Source: Treponema sp. (lineage in GTDB: Bacteria; Spirochaetota; Spirochaetia; Treponematales; Breznakiellaceae). From it: DNA of 34,206 nt. Under the pieces are notes generated by a model, which searched no databases, had not been told where the DNA came from, and saw nothing but the letters and a program-made list of their open reading frames with translations. A program made the position numbers and the translations under genes. This document shows positions 17,455-25,991 of the stretch, piece after piece; the first letter of the stretch is position 1; every line of letters begins with the position of its first letter. Where the stretch lies: the NCBI GenBank assembly GCA_031283105.1, contig JAITCL010000123.1, positions 1 through 34,206 of the forward strand, given 5' to 3'.

Positions 17455-18657
17455 TTATTCGATAATATCGGTAACCTGACCGGAAGCGACGGTTTTGCCG
17501 CCCTCGCGGATAGCAAACTTCAACCCCTTTTCCATAGCGATAGGATGAATCAGCTCGCCGATGATTTCGGTGTTGTCGCCGGGCATAACCATTTCTTTGC
17601 CTTCGGGCAGTTTAACCGTGCCGGTGATGTCCGTTGTTCTGAAGTAGAACTGCGGGCGGTATCCGGTAAAGAAGGGGCTGTGCCGCCCGCCTTCTTCCTT
17701 GGAAAGACAGTAAATCTGACCTTTGAATTTGCTGTGAGGCGTAATGGAACCGGGCTTTGCAAGCACCTGACCGCGTTCCACTTCTTTTTTATCAATACCG
17801 CGGAGAAGAGTGCCGACGTTATCGCCCGCCTGCGCATCTTCGAGTAACTTGTTGAACATTTCAATACCGGTAATAACGGTCTTCTTGGTGGGCTTTATAC
17901 CGACAATTTCAACTTCTTCGTTCAACTTGAGCGTACCGCGGTCTACTTTTCCGGTGACAACCGTACCGCGTCCGGAAATGGTGAATACGTCTTCGATAGG
18001 CATCAGGAAGGGTTTGTCGGAGTCGCGCACCGGGTCGGGGAAGTACGAGTCCATCGCAACCAAAAGTTCTTCAACACATTTGGCGGATTCCGGAACATCG
18101 GTGGATTCCAGAATCTCGGACATGGCCTTAAAAGCGGAGCCTTTGATAATGGGAGTCTTATCGCCGGGGAAACCGTTCTGGGTCAGTACGTCCTTGATTT
18201 CTTCTTCGACCAGTTCCAAAAGTTCAGGATCATCGACCAAGTCAACTTTATTAAGGAAAACAATCATGCTGGGAACGCCGACCTGGCGCGCCAGAATGAT
18301 ATGCTCGCGGGTCTGGGGCATAACCGAGTCCGGAGCGGATACAACCAGTACCGCGCCGTCCATCTGGGCCGCGCCGGTAATCATGTTTTTGATGTAGTCG
18401 GCGTGTCCGGGACAGTCAATGTGGGCATAATGCCGCTTGTCTGACTGATACTCCAGGTGCCGGGTATTAATCGTAATACCACGGGCTTTTTCCTCCGGCG
18501 CGTTATCAATATCATCAAATTTCATGACTTTATCACCGTACTTTTTGCTACAGTACATGGTGATAGCGGCGGAAAGCGTAGTTTTACCATGGTCAACGTG
18601 ACCGATGGTTCCGACATTCATGTGAATCTTTGTTCTACTAAATTTGTCCTTTGCCAT
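17455..18657 (-). CDS. tuf: Elongation factor Tu
   Basis: 400 residues. The G motifs are intact: P-loop GHVDHGKT (residues 19-26), DCPGHADY, and NKVD, with the effector-region threonine in ARGITINT. Domains II and III follow normally. EF-Tu carries aminoacyl-tRNA to the ribosome. It heads the S10 gene cluster and is 331 bases downstream of rpsG without fusA between, unlike the classical str operon. A strong AAGGAGG site precedes the ATG. It probably has its own promoter plus read-through from rpsL-rpsG. Confidence 0.98.
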   Translation of the reverse strand: MAKDKFSRTKIHMNVGTIGHVDHGKTTLSAAITMYCSKKYGDKVMKFDDIDNAPEEKARGITINTRHLEYQSDKRHYAHIDCPGHADYIKNMITGAAQMDGAVLVVSAPDSVMPQTREHIILARQVGVPSMIVFLNKVDLVDDPELLELVEEEIKDVLTQNGFPGDKTPIIKGSAFKAMSEILESTDVPESAKCVEELLVAMDSYFPDPVRDSDKPFLMPIEDVFTISGRGTVVTGKVDRGTLKLNEEVEIVGIKPTKKTVITGIEMFNKLLEDAQAGDNVGTLLRGIDKKEVERGQVLAKPGSITPHSKFKGQIYCLSKEEGGRHSPFFTGYRPQFYFRTTDITGTVKLPEGKEMVMPGDNTEIIGELIHPIAMEKGLKFAIREGGKTVASGQVTDIIE

Positions 18658-18660
18658 TTT

Positions 18661-18715
18661 GTGTCCTCCTTGCTTTAGACACAGTTACTATTCTCGTTCA
18701 ACCCGCATACGCGGG
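18661..18715 (-). promoter_or_regulatory. Structured end of the tuf leader
   Basis: Two hairpins: CCCGC/GCGGG (18702-18715) and GTGTC/GACAC (18661-18682). The second holds the AGGAG ribosome binding site in its loop and right arm, just upstream of the tuf ATG, so opening or closing it could tune translation. The function is inferred. Confidence 0.4.
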
Positions 18716-18885
18716 CTTCATTTATATATTAAAGAGATACATAAGGGGGATACGAACAGAAAGGGAGAACCTATCTTTATCGAACTCCACCTATCCCATC
18801 TCATTCGATGGTCGGTTTGGCCGCCGACAGCTCGCCGGACCATTACCGGCGCCGTTTTGGATACCTTCCGAAAACCTACACAACG

Positions 18886-18914
18886 ATTTTCGTCATTTTG
18901 CGCACTTTTGTCAA
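18886..18914 (-). promoter_or_regulatory. Candidate tuf promoter
   Basis: A perfect -35 TTGACA (18914-18909) with a 17-base spacer to a weak -10 GAAAAT (18891-18886). It lies directly downstream of the terminator-like hairpins, a place that makes sense for independent expression of tuf and the S10 genes. Confidence 0.45.
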
Positions 18915-18924
18915 GCACCCGCGC

Positions 18925-18973
18925 AGTTTTTCAAAAAACTTAAAGGGAAAATCAGTATACTGAATTTTTCCCT
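18925..18973 (-). terminator. Terminator or attenuator after rpsG
   Basis: About 17 bases after the rpsG stop, AGGGAAAA and TTTTCCCT flank a self-complementary TCAGTATACTGA (18944-18973), giving a stem of about 14 pairs. A TTTAAG-TTTTTT tract follows that also folds as AGTTTTT/AAAAACT (18925-18940). It may end or reduce the rpsL-rpsG transcript. Confidence 0.55.
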
Positions 18974-18989
18974 ATCGTGTAAAGTCCCT

Positions 18990-19460
18990 CTACCAGCGAT
19001 AATGGGCAAAAGCCTTGTTTGCCTCCGCCATTTTATGGGTATCTTCCTTCTTTTTGAAGGCAGTACCGGTATTATTGTACGCATCCAGCAGTTCCGCGGC
19101 GAGGCGGTCGCCCATGCCATGACCGGAACGCGCACGCGCCGCATTGATAATCCACCTCATTCCCAGGGCTTCCCGCCGTGTATCCCGAATTTCCACCGGA
19201 ACCTGATACGTTGCCCCGCCAACCCGCCGCGATTTAACTTCGATGACCGGTTTTACGTTCTCCAGCGCCTTGAGAAATACCTCAAGCGGTTCCTTGTCGG
19301 ACTTGGTCTTGAGAATCCCCAAAGCCTCATGAACCAGCCGCAAACTGACGGAACGCTTGCCTTCCCACATCATACGGTTGACAAATTTGGACACCACCAC
19401 GCTGTTATACCGGGGATCCGGGGCTATTTTGCGATCTATAGTCTTTTTCTTTCTTCCCAT
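18990..19460 (-). CDS. rpsG: 30S ribosomal protein S7
   Basis: 156 residues: [20 protein letters not shown], then [20 protein letters not shown] and [21 protein letters not shown]7 starts assembly of the small-subunit head. It starts 11 bases after rpsL ends. Confidence 0.97.
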   Translation of the reverse strand: MGRKKKTIDRKIAPDPRYNSVVVSKFVNRMMWEGKRSVSLRLVHEALGILKTKSDKEPLEVFLKALENVKPVIEVKSRRVGGATYQVPVEIRDTRREALGMRWIINAARARSGHGMGDRLAAELLDAYNNTGTAFKKKEDTHKMAEANKAFAHYRW

Positions 19461-19471
19461 TATATACCTGC

Positions 19472-19846
19472 CTATGCCTTGGGCCGTTTTGCGCCGTATT
19501 TGGAGCGTCCGCGCTTGCGGTCGGTCACTCCCAGGGTGTCTTTTGCCCCGCGAATAATGTGGTAACGCACACCGGGGAGGTCTTTAACACGCCCGCCGCG
19601 CACCAAAACCACTGAATGTTCCTGTAAATTGTGCCCGATTCCCGGAATATAGGCGGTTACCTCGGTTCCGTGGGAAAGCCGCACACGCGCCACCTTCCGC
19701 AACGCCGAATTGGGCTTTTTGGGTGTAACGGTCATAACACGGGTACAAACCCCCCGCTTTTGGGGACATGAATGGAGGGCCGGAGACTTGGTCTTGGAAG
19801 TCACCTGCTGCCGCCCAAAACGAACCAACTGATTAATAGTAGGCAT
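19472..19846 (-). CDS. rpsL: 30S ribosomal protein S12
   Basis: 124 residues: [20 protein letters not shown], then [20 protein letters not shown] and [17 protein letters not shown]. Lysines at positions 43 and 88, the usual streptomycin-resistance sites, are the sensitive-type residues. It is first in the array, with AAGGAG about 10 bases upstream. Confidence 0.97.
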   Translation of the reverse strand: MPTINQLVRFGRQQVTSKTKSPALHSCPQKRGVCTRVMTVTPKKPNSALRKVARVRLSHGTEVTAYIPGIGHNLQEHSVVLVRGGRVKDLPGVRYHIIRGAKDTLGVTDRKRGRSKYGAKRPKA

Positions 19847-19895
19847 CCGCTCAAAACTCCTTACATTTGCCCGCCGCCAGCATACGGCGCATCAG

Positions 19896-19969
19896 AGCAT
19901 AAAAATCCCCCTCTAAAAATCAAGAGGATAGTACATACCAGAAATAGCAAAAAATGAAAAAAGAGTCAA
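19896..19969 (-). promoter_or_regulatory. Tandem candidate promoters of the ribosomal array
   Basis: Upstream: TTGACT (19969-19964), 17 bases, TATTTC (19946-19941). Downstream: TTGATT (19923-19918), 16 bases, TATGCT (19901-19896). A CCTCT/AGAGG stem lies between them. Two spaced promoters before rpsL would fit strong growth-linked expression; prediction only. Confidence 0.5.
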
Positions 19970-19990
19970 GGGGTTTTTGAAAAAAAAGTG

Positions 19991-20090
19991 GTGATTGTCA
20001 CTTTTTATAGGTCACTTCGACAGGCTCAGTGACCGGATTGAAGTCGCTTCGGTCGCTGAGCTTGTCGAAGCGCCGAAGTGACAGTCACCG
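19991..20090. repeat. Palindromic interspersed repeat, copy A
   Basis: CTTCGACAGGCTCAGTGACC (20015-20034) pairs with an inverted copy at 20051-20070 with two mismatches, and GTCACTTC/GAAGTGAC forms an outer stem. Motifs of the type CTTCGACAGGCTCAG recur as interspersed palindromes in many bacterial genomes. Copy B lies at 20750-20835 in the same orientation on the other side of the toxin-antitoxin genes. Confidence 0.75.
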
Positions 20091-20140
20091 ATATGAAAGG
20101 TTTTGGTTTTGGGGAAAAGGCAAGCGAAGATGATGCCAAT

Positions 20141-20323
20141 TTATAATGCGGCGGCGGCATACTCCGTTTTGGGAGGAGGTTCAGCCGCATACGATGCCTG
20201 TGGTTCCTGAACGAGACAATCCTGATCGTATTCCCGCATTCTAGCCTCGGAAATTGCCCCTACTTCAAAGTCTGCCATTGCGTCTTGGTGCATTACTTTG
20301 CATATCTCGCTTTTATATTTCAT
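20141..20323 (-). CDS. Short antitoxin-like protein without a DNA-binding domain
   Basis: 60 residues. The first 41 (MKYKSEICKVMHQDAMADFE, then VGAISEARMREYDQDCL) match the N-terminal region of HigA-like XRE antitoxins that partner RelE/HigB toxins of this type. In those, a helix-turn-helix domain normally follows; here there is only a Pro/Ala/Glu tail. It starts 11 bases after the toxin stop with GGAG at the junction, so toxin-first order and coupling are clear. Either the DNA-binding half was lost or this is a short antitoxin class that works by protein binding alone. Family assignment is from memory of the pattern. Confidence 0.65.
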   Translation of the reverse strand: MKYKSEICKVMHQDAMADFEVGAISEARMREYDQDCLVQEPQASYAAEPPPKTEYAAAAL

Positions 20324-20334
20324 AATCCGGTCTC

Positions 20335-20700
20335 CTAAAGAACCTCAATCAGGGTTCCGTTTCTTATTCGGTCATTAATCTGTTCATCAGTCATTGACAA
20401 AGCATCTTTTGAACGATTCTTAAATATTCTTAACTCTCCCTGGTCTATATTGCCTCTATCGGATTTCGCAAAGCTATAAACAAAAAATGTTCGTTTTTTG
20501 CTCTTGAAAAACACAATTACCCGATACCCTCCCGATTTCCCTTCGCCGTCGCGGGCAACCCGCACTTTGTACACCCCTCCGCCAAGATTGGCATCCGCCT
20601 GTTCCTTTTCAAGTTGGTTTACCGTTTCACGCAATTCGTCATCAGTAATACCCTCTTTTTTTGCAAACCGGTTAAACCACGTATTTTTAAATATCTTCAC
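20335..20700 (-). CDS. RelE/HigB-type toxin of a toxin-antitoxin pair
   Basis: 121 residues from a GTG at 20700 (VKIFKNTWFNRFAKKEGI). The segment LGGGVYKVRVARDGEGKSGG, followed by YRVIVFFK and FFVYSFAKSDRGNID, is characteristic of the RelE-like toxin group that cuts mRNA on the ribosome. The longer frame up to 20760 runs into the palindromic repeat and is rejected. No Shine-Dalgarno is visible; a promoter ends 6 bases before the GTG, so the mRNA may be leaderless. Toxin precedes antitoxin, as in higBA-type modules. Confidence 0.8.
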   Translation of the reverse strand: MKIFKNTWFNRFAKKEGITDDELRETVNQLEKEQADANLGGGVYKVRVARDGEGKSGGYRVIVFFKSKKRTFFVYSFAKSDRGNIDQGELRIFKNRSKDALSMTDEQINDRIRNGTLIEVL

Positions 20701-20706
20701 TATATA

Positions 20707-20735
20707 ACAATACCACAAAATCACGGCGGTTTCAA
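20707..20735 (-). promoter_or_regulatory. Predicted promoter of the toxin-antitoxin pair
   Basis: TTGAAA (20735-20730), a 17-base spacer and TATTGT (20712-20707). Transcription should start about at 20700, the G of the GTG start codon. Confidence 0.5.
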
Positions 20736-20749
20736 GGTCTATTTTATAA

Positions 20750-20835
20750 GTGACCGTCACTTTTTATACTTCGACAGGTGTTCCCTTCGGTCGCTGAGCC
20801 TGTCGAAGCGCCGAAGCGGTCGAAGTGACTATCAA
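20750..20835. repeat. Palindromic interspersed repeat, copy B
   Basis: It shares GTGA(C/T)NGTCACTTTTTATA, CTTCGACAGG and the right arm GGTCGCTGAGCCTGTCGAAG plus CGCCGAAG with copy A. Its left arm is partly replaced (GTGTTCCCTTC). Same orientation as copy A. Confidence 0.75.
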
Positions 20836-20886
20836 TCCCTTGTCCCTATTCGCAAACGGCGGCGGCGGTTTTTTGGGGGGGCGCCC

Positions 20887-23800
20887 TTAAGAACAACCGG
20901 TTGTGCTGCCGCAGGTGTTGCATTTCATACAGGTGCCGCTGCGTATCAGGGTGAAGGAACCGCAGGTGGGGCAGGGGTCGCCTTCGTAGCCTTTGATGCG
21001 GGCCTGGGCAATTTTAACCACTTCGCTTTGTTCGGGCTGGTCTGCCGAACGGGGTTGGTCAAGCACCTGAACCGGCATGGCCTGTACCGAAACTGCCCCA
21101 TCGGGGTTGTGGCCGGGCGTTGATCCCGCCAGCGCTTTAACGGTTCCCTTGCCGTTGTCGCCTGATGATTGTCCCGAAGGCGGCTGCCCTGAAAGGCCGG
21201 TTGATTTTTGCCCGCCTGACGCGGCGTTAGCTGACGAGGAGGATGATGGTTTGAAACCGGCGCTCTGCTTTCCGCCAAAACGCTGTTTGGTTTCGCCGCC
21301 GTCCATTTCACCTTTGGTGCCGGTGGTGATAAGGTCTTCCGGCTTCACCTGTCCCAGATCACTGCGTTTCAGATAACTTATCGCCAAGTCGCGGAAAATA
21401 TAATCAATAACGCTGGTTGCCATTTTCACATAATCGTGTCCCTGAACCATACCGTTAGGTTCAAAGCGGCTGAAGGTGAAAGCGTCAACATATTCTTCCA
21501 GCGGAACGCCGTATTGCAGTCCCAATGAAACGGTAATGGCAAAACTGTTGAGGAGGCTGCGGAAAGCGGCGCCTTCCTTGTGCATGTCAAGAAAAATTTC
21601 GCCGAGGTTGCCGTCTTCGTATTCGCCGGTGCGGATAAAAATTGAGTGGCCGCCGATTTTTGCTTTTTGGGTGTAGCCCATTCTGCGGTTGGGCAGAGGT
21701 TTGCGGATTCCCCGGACGGCGGGCTTGCGGGGATCAGCGGCGAGGGATACCAGGTCAAGGCCCTTCTCAACTTTCAGTATGGTGTCGGCAAGGGGGTCAG
21801 TTCCCGGCGCAATCGACGAAAGCGGCTGGGAAAGTTTTGACCCGTCGCGGTACAGCGCTACCGCTTTCAGGGCGTTCTTCCATGAAAGCATATACGCGCC
21901 TTTGACATCCTCGTAATTCGCCGCGTTGGGCATATTGATTGTTTTGGAAATCGCCCCGGAAATAAAGGGCTGTACCGCCGACATCATGCCGATATGGGCA
22001 GTCCATGAAATGGAACGTCTGCCGTTTTTGCCGGACGGCGTAGCGGTGTCAAACACCGCATAATGTTCCAGGTTAAGGCCCGGCGCTCCTTCAAGGCCCA
22101 TTGTTCCGCAAGCGTAGAGTTCCGCTTCCGCAATGTCTTCGGAACTGAAATCAAGATGCCTGAGCAAACTGAATCCCTGGAGCGACCAGGTTGATTCGGG
22201 GATATGGAGAATCTTTTCAACAAAATCCCTGCCCAGTATCCATGAATTGAAAACTCCTTCCAGGTTGAGGGCTGTTTTAACCGCTTCTTCGGCGGCTGCA
22301 ATTGCCTCCGGGGTAAAGCCTCTCGCTTTTAAGGTTTCGGGATTTATTGCCGGCGCACCGTTCAGCGTTTTACGACCGGTGGCGTAGGCTACAATTTCTT
22401 CGATTGCCTGTGACGTATAACCGAGTGCCTCCAGCGCGGGAGGCACCGATTGATTGATGATTTTGAAGTAACCGCCGCCGGCGAGTTTTTTGAATTTAAC
22501 CAGGGCAAAATCCGGTTCCACGCCGGTTGTGTCGCAGTCCATCAACAGGCCGATGGTGCCGGTGGGGGCAATGGCGCTGACCTGGGCGTTGCGGTAGCCG
22601 TGGGCCTTGCCGAGGTCGAGGGCGCGATCCCATGATGCCTTTGCCGCATCCAAAAGATACGGCGGGCAATAGGCGGGGTCTATTCCGCAGGGGACGGTGT
22701 GCAGCCCCTCATATTCGGACTCACCTTCGTTGTACGCCGCCCGGCGGTGATTGCGTATAACGCGCAGCATATTGTCCGCGTTTTCCTGATAACGGATAAA
22801 GGGCCCCATTGCGGCGGCCATGCGGGCGGATTGGGCATAAGCCTCGCCGGAAAGCAGGGACGAAAGCGCCCCTGCCACCGCCCGGCCTTCACCGGAATCG
22901 TAGGCCAGACCCATCAGCATCAACAGTGTTCCCAAATTGGCATAGCCCAGCCCCAAGGTGCGGTACTGGTAGGAAAGTTCCGCAATACGGGGCGCGGGGA
23001 ATTGCGCCATCACCACTGAAATTTCAAGAATCGTTGTCCAGATTCCAATGGCGTGAAGGTAGCCCTGAACGTCAAATGTTTTTGATTGTTTGTCATATAG
23101 CGCCGCCAAATTTATTGACGCGAGGTTGCAGGCGGTGTCGTCCAGAAACATATATTCGGAACAGGGATTCGACGCGCGAATTTCCCCGCCCGCCGGGCAG
23201 GTATGCCAGTCGTTGATGGTGGTATGGTATTGCAGGCCCGGGTCGGCGCACTGCCAACTGCTGCGGGCGATTTCTGTCCACAGTTTGCGGGCCTTAACCG
23301 TTTTGACCGCTTTGCCGGTGGTGCGATTGGTCAGATTCCAGTCCGCATCGTTCAGCACTGCCCGCATAAATTCATCGCTGACCCGCAGGCTGTTATTGGA
23401 ACTTTGGCCGGAAACGGTATTGTACGCCTCATCGTCCCAGGCGGTGGAAAAAACCTGCGCGTTTATATCATCATCCCCCTGCTCAATCCGCCTGAGATGC
23501 TGGTACAGGTAAGACGCGGGGATTTTATCGCCTAACGCGGCGCGGAGAACCGCGGCAAGCTCGTGATTTTTTTCAACGTTAAATTTGTCGCCTTCCGGCC
23601 CCCGGAAACCGGCCAGCGCTTTTTTGATTCCTTCAAGGTGTTTTCTTACAATCGACGAACCGGTTACCATAGAGGCGACTTTATGCTCCTCGCCGGCTTT
23701 CCATGAAATATATTTTTCCACGTCGGGGTGATCAACGTCCAGCGTTACCATTTTGGCGGCCCGTCGGGTAGTGCCGCCGGATTTTATCGCCGAAGCGGAA

Positions 23801-24594
23801 CGGTCTCCGATTTTCAGAAATGAAATCAGGCCGGAAGAAACGCCGCCGCCGGAAAGCGGTTCGTTTATGCTGCGGATATTGGAAAAATTGGAACCTGTGC
23901 CGGAACCGTATTTGAAGAGCCGCGCCTCCCGCGTCACCAAATCCATGATGCCGCCCTCGTTCACCAGATTGTCTTCGATGGAAAGAATGAAACAGGCGTG
24001 GGGCTGGGGACGCTTGTAGGCGCTGCCTGATTTTACCAACTGATTTTTTTCAGGATCAAAATAATAATGCCCCTGCGCCGGGCCGTCGATGCCGTACACC
24101 GCATACAGTCCCGTGTTGAACCATTGCGGGCTGTTAGGCGCGGCAAGCTGGTGGGCAAGCATATAGCAGGTTTCATCATAAAAAGCCTTCGCGTCTTCCT
24201 CGCTGTCAAAGTACTTGTTCTGTTGCCCCCAGTCCATCCAGGTAAAGGCCAGCCGGTGAAATACCTGCCGGGCGTCATGTTCCGCCCCGTCTTCGGGCAA
24301 AATGCCTATATCTTCCCCGCCTTGCAAAGGTGCGCCCGCCGAAGGCGCGCCTGCCAGAGGCGGTGCCCATTTTTTCCATTCGTACATTTTGTCCGCCGGA
24401 ACCCCGGCTTTCCGGAAATACTTCTGGGCTATAATGTCCGTAGCAATTTGGCTCCAAAAAGAGGGCACAATAACGGTATTTTCAGAAAAAATCGCCTTAC
24501 CATCGGGGTTGCGGATCTCACTTTTCCGTTTTTCCCATACTATGTTGTTATACGGCCCGGTTTGCCGGTCCGTAAAAAACCGCTTGATTTTCAT
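20887..24594 (-). CDS. nrdJ: Adenosylcobalamin-dependent (class II) ribonucleotide reductase
   Basis: 1235 residues. Reduces ribonucleotides to deoxyribonucleotides using a B12-derived radical. Catalytic features: redox Cys201 ([10 protein letters not shown]), Asn476-x-Cys478-x-Glu480 (NPCSE), second redox Cys489 (DDTACNL), substrate-loop [13 protein letters not shown] and phosphate-site [13 protein letters not shown]. After about residue 1085 comes a Ser/Gly/Gln-rich linker and a C-terminal zinc ribbon with CPTC and CMKCNTC plus a final Cys, the usual tail that recycles the active site. Residues about 78-92 are an extra Pro/Ala/Gly-rich insert encoded by a GC-rich palindrome. The start is set by a GGGAGA site and a promoter 33 bases upstream. 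Confidence 0.95.
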   Translation of the reverse strand: MKIKRFFTDRQTGPYNNIVWEKRKSEIRNPDGKAIFSENTVIVPSFWSQIATDIIAQKYFRKAGVPADKMYEWKKWAPPLAGAPSAGAPLQGGEDIGILPEDGAEHDARQVFHRLAFTWMDWGQQNKYFDSEEDAKAFYDETCYMLAHQLAAPNSPQWFNTGLYAVYGIDGPAQGHYYFDPEKNQLVKSGSAYKRPQPHACFILSIEDNLVNEGGIMDLVTREARLFKYGSGTGSNFSNIRSINEPLSGGGVSSGLISFLKIGDRSASAIKSGGTTRRAAKMVTLDVDHPDVEKYISWKAGEEHKVASMVTGSSIVRKHLEGIKKALAGFRGPEGDKFNVEKNHELAAVLRAALGDKIPASYLYQHLRRIEQGDDDINAQVFSTAWDDEAYNTVSGQSSNNSLRVSDEFMRAVLNDADWNLTNRTTGKAVKTVKARKLWTEIARSSWQCADPGLQYHTTINDWHTCPAGGEIRASNPCSEYMFLDDTACNLASINLAALYDKQSKTFDVQGYLHAIGIWTTILEISVVMAQFPAPRIAELSYQYRTLGLGYANLGTLLMLMGLAYDSGEGRAVAGALSSLLSGEAYAQSARMAAAMGPFIRYQENADNMLRVIRNHRRAAYNEGESEYEGLHTVPCGIDPAYCPPYLLDAAKASWDRALDLGKAHGYRNAQVSAIAPTGTIGLLMDCDTTGVEPDFALVKFKKLAGGGYFKIINQSVPPALEALGYTSQAIEEIVAYATGRKTLNGAPAINPETLKARGFTPEAIAAAEEAVKTALNLEGVFNSWILGRDFVEKILHIPESTWSLQGFSLLRHLDFSSEDIAEAELYACGTMGLEGAPGLNLEHYAVFDTATPSGKNGRRSISWTAHIGMMSAVQPFISGAISKTINMPNAANYEDVKGAYMLSWKNALKAVALYRDGSKLSQPLSSIAPGTDPLADTILKVEKGLDLVSLAADPRKPAVRGIRKPLPNRRMGYTQKAKIGGHSIFIRTGEYEDGNLGEIFLDMHKEGAAFRSLLNSFAITVSLGLQYGVPLEEYVDAFTFSRFEPNGMVQGHDYVKMATSVIDYIFRDLAISYLKRSDLGQVKPEDLITTGTKGEMDGGETKQRFGGKQSAGFKPSSSSSANAASGGQKSTGLSGQPPSGQSSGDNGKGTVKALAGSTPGHNPDGAVSVQAMPVQVLDQPRSADQPEQSEVVKIAQARIKGYEGDPCPTCGSFTLIRSGTCMKCNTCGSTTGCS
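24321..24365 (-). repeat. GC-rich palindromic in-frame insert in nrdJ
   Basis: GGTGCGCC (24329-24336) and GGCGCGCC (24344-24351) form a stem with one G-T pair, followed by a related GGCGGTGCC. It encodes the short repetitive peptide [15 protein letters not shown] (residues 79-93 region). It sits in a surface-loop part of the protein between the N-terminal region and the conserved [10 protein letters not shown] segment. Confidence 0.5.
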
Positions 24595-24633
24595 TGATTG
24601 TCTCCCACCCCCATATCTAGTGTCGGTCTAAGG

Positions 24634-24662
24634 AGTATACACCATATAGGGGGGAATGGCAA
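24634..24662 (-). promoter_or_regulatory. Predicted nrdJ promoter
   Basis: TTGCCA (24662-24657), a 17-base spacer and TATACT (24639-24634), starting near 24627 and leaving a leader of about 33 bases. No cobalamin riboswitch fits in this short leader. Confidence 0.65.
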
Positions 24663-24717
24663 TAGTTACAGGGCAACAGTATGTGTTTTTCTACCAAATT
24701 ACCAATAATAAGCAAAT

Positions 24718-24951
24718 CGGCACAGGGGACAGCGCGGGGCTGCCAAAACAGATGGGGGAACCCAACTACGCAGCCCCCGCACGGCTTCCGTGCATTATTG
24801 ATAGCTATGAGTAATTCCACTATGAGCGTGTCCTCTTGTCTTCCGTGCCGTGCGGCTGTTACTGTACACTTAGTTTTTGCCTTTATTCCCTGGTCTGCTC
24901 CGTCGGAGCACCCCATAATGTTTTGGCAGCCCCGCGCTGTCCCCTGTGCCG
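24718..24951. repeat. Long nested inverted repeat
   Basis: A 33-base perfect inverted repeat (24718-24750 with 24919-24951), continuing with two mismatches to about 41 bases (to 24758 and from 24911), encloses 152 bases. Inside, CGCACGGC (24778-24785) pairs with GCCGTGCG (24846-24853), GGGGG/CCCCC and GCTCCG/CGGAGC make smaller stems, and CTTCCGTGC occurs twice directly. The whole block could fold as one long branched hairpin in RNA or single-stranded DNA. Confidence 0.8.
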
Positions 24952-24999
24952 CCCTATTCTGTCCTATAATTATACCGTAAATGCTGTTGCCCTATGATA

Positions 25000-25460
25000 G
25001 AGACCAACCGGAGGGGGTGGACGGGTAGCGGAAACATTTGGAAGCCCGCGGCGCGCCCGGCTGGATTAATCCAGCCGGCATCTGTGTATGCGGTAAATAT
25101 TATTGCGCGCCGGAACCGGTTGCATTAGTCCGTAAACGCCCTTTGACAGGGCGCTGGTAGTGTGTTCCCCCGCCGGAGAGACCGGCCCAGAAAAAGTACG
25201 CGAACCGGTGAGCGTGTGGATGAGTAAAGGTAACACGGCCTAAGCCCAGAAATTGCTTTAGATTACGCAATGAATGTAATCAGGCTGGTGGGTAACAGTA
25301 ACGAGGGTAGGGACAATAAAAGCCCAGCACCTACATACCATAATTATTCGTACTATCACGATTCGTATGGTGATGTAGGTGCTGGGAGGCTCCGTAGGCG
25401 GGTTCTACAAGCGTTTCCGTTCACCCGTAGCGCCCCCTTCGGCTGGTTTGTACAAAACTA
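25000..25460 (+). ncRNA. Candidate structured RNA (strand uncertain)
   Basis: Consecutive perfect or near-perfect stems: a 22-base palindrome centred at 25067/25068 (half-site CCGGCTGGATT), CGCCCT/AGGGCG (25137-25153), GCCGG/CCGGC (25172-25186), GATTAC/GTAATC (25261-25281) and a 20-pair stem with a single bulge (25323-25342 with 25366-25386). No start sites, codon pattern or tRNA/tmRNA/RNase P signature was seen. Plus is listed only because a TATAAT (24965-24970) precedes it on that strand. A decayed group II intron or a retron-like RNA are alternatives that I cannot confirm. Confidence 0.4.
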
Positions 25461-25501
25461 AACGCTGTTGCCCTGTGTCTATTTTCATTGGGCGGCTTTT
25501 A

Positions 25502-25510
25502 TGGTATAAT
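25502..25510 (+). promoter_or_regulatory. Extended -10 promoter almost at the start codon
   Basis: TGGTATAAT (25502-25510) with only a weak -35 (TTTTCA, 25482-25487). Transcription should start near 25517, four bases before the ATG at 25521. Confidence 0.55.
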
Positions 25511-25520
25511 AAGTCCCAAT

Positions 25521-25991
25521 ATGGCTTTTCCGCCGCATTTGCCCGATCAAGTATATGAATTTGCCGCCAGCGTTAAGGCCGCCCTGTACCCCTTTTTTCA
25601 CAAGGCGGCGGAACTGGGCAAGCCGCTGATAGAAAAATTGCCGCCGGAAAAGCGGCGGCCGGTTTTGATGGTTTCAGCCGGGGTGTGTGCGGTTCTGGTG
25701 CTGGTTTTTGCCGGAACGCTGTTGACCAGGGATAAACCTGAGGAGCGGAGGCCGACTGCGCCTACGGTGGGGAATGTGCCGGCGCGGCAGGGGATTATTC
25801 CCCCTGACGATTTGTTCCTGCCCGATGAACCGGACTTTATTCCCGGGGTAATGCTGGAACGGGAACGGCGTACCGAGTGGACTGCCGCCGACGCCGCTCC
25901 TTTGTGGCAGGATCCGCTGAAAAATGGCGAAGAACCGTGGCGGAATCGTATTGAAAAGACTATAGATGAAATCATGGAGAGTGTTCCGTGA
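25521..25991 (+). CDS. Single-pass membrane protein of unknown function
   Basis: 156 residues from ATG 25521. One membrane helix at about residues 48-67 (VLMVSAGVCAVLVLVFAG), with a mainly helical N-terminal cytoplasmic part and a C-terminal outer part rich in Pro, Asp and Glu (IIPPDDLFLPDEPDF, WQDPLKNGEEPWRN). No Shine-Dalgarno is visible; the promoter sits right at the start, so it may be translated leaderless. The stop overlaps the next gene by 4 bases (GTGA), so it works with the lipoprotein behind it. I do not recognise a named family. Confidence 0.75.
   Translation: MAFPPHLPDQVYEFAASVKAALYPFFHKAAELGKPLIEKLPPEKRRPVLMVSAGVCAVLVLVFAGTLLTRDKPEERRPTAPTVGNVPARQGIIPPDDLFLPDEPDFIPGVMLERERRTEWTAADAAPLWQDPLKNGEEPWRNRIEKTIDEIMESVP

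Larger units (their letters stand above)
18658..18989 (-). other. rpsG-tuf spacer, 331 bases, no gene
   Basis: This spacer holds a terminator-like double hairpin, a TTGACA promoter element and a leader of roughly 220 bases with several stems (for example CGCCGG/CCGGCG near 18837-18855). No ORF with a ribosome binding site was found. In classical str operons fusA would lie here. Confidence 0.6.
24668..25476. mobile_element. Candidate small element with 12-base terminal inverted repeats
   Basis: ACAGGGCAACAG at 24668-24679 is exactly inverted at 25465-25476; a third, 10-base copy (CTGTTGCCCT) lies inside at 24984-24993. No transposase is present and no target-site duplication is obvious, so at most it is a non-autonomous element or two adjacent elements. 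Confidence 0.35.
24595..25520. other. 0.9-kb region without a credible gene, dense in inverted repeats
   Basis: It lies between divergent nrdJ and the gene at 25521. ORFs on both strands here lack ribosome binding sites and cross the inverted repeats, so none is called. It has two parts: a nested inverted-repeat block (24668-24993) and a hairpin-rich block (about 25000-25460). Each edge carries copies of the 10-mer AGGGCAACAG or its complement. Confidence 0.7.

Noticed and set aside
18651-19565. 304-codon plus-strand frame
   Set aside because: Runs antisense through the tuf leader, rpsG and part of rpsL; no ribosome binding site.
24595-24660. Cobalamin riboswitch before nrdJ
   Set aside because: Expected for a B12-dependent enzyme, but the leader is about 33 bases and no B12-box-like sequence was seen there or further upstream.
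24617-24980. 99-codon frames on both strands in the nested inverted repeat
   Set aside because: Both pass through the inverted repeat and share a mirrored segment; no ribosome binding sites, and the nrdJ promoter lies inside one of them.
25270-25461. 63-codon plus-strand frame
   Set aside because: Spans the 20-pair hairpin; no ribosome binding site and no protein-like pattern.
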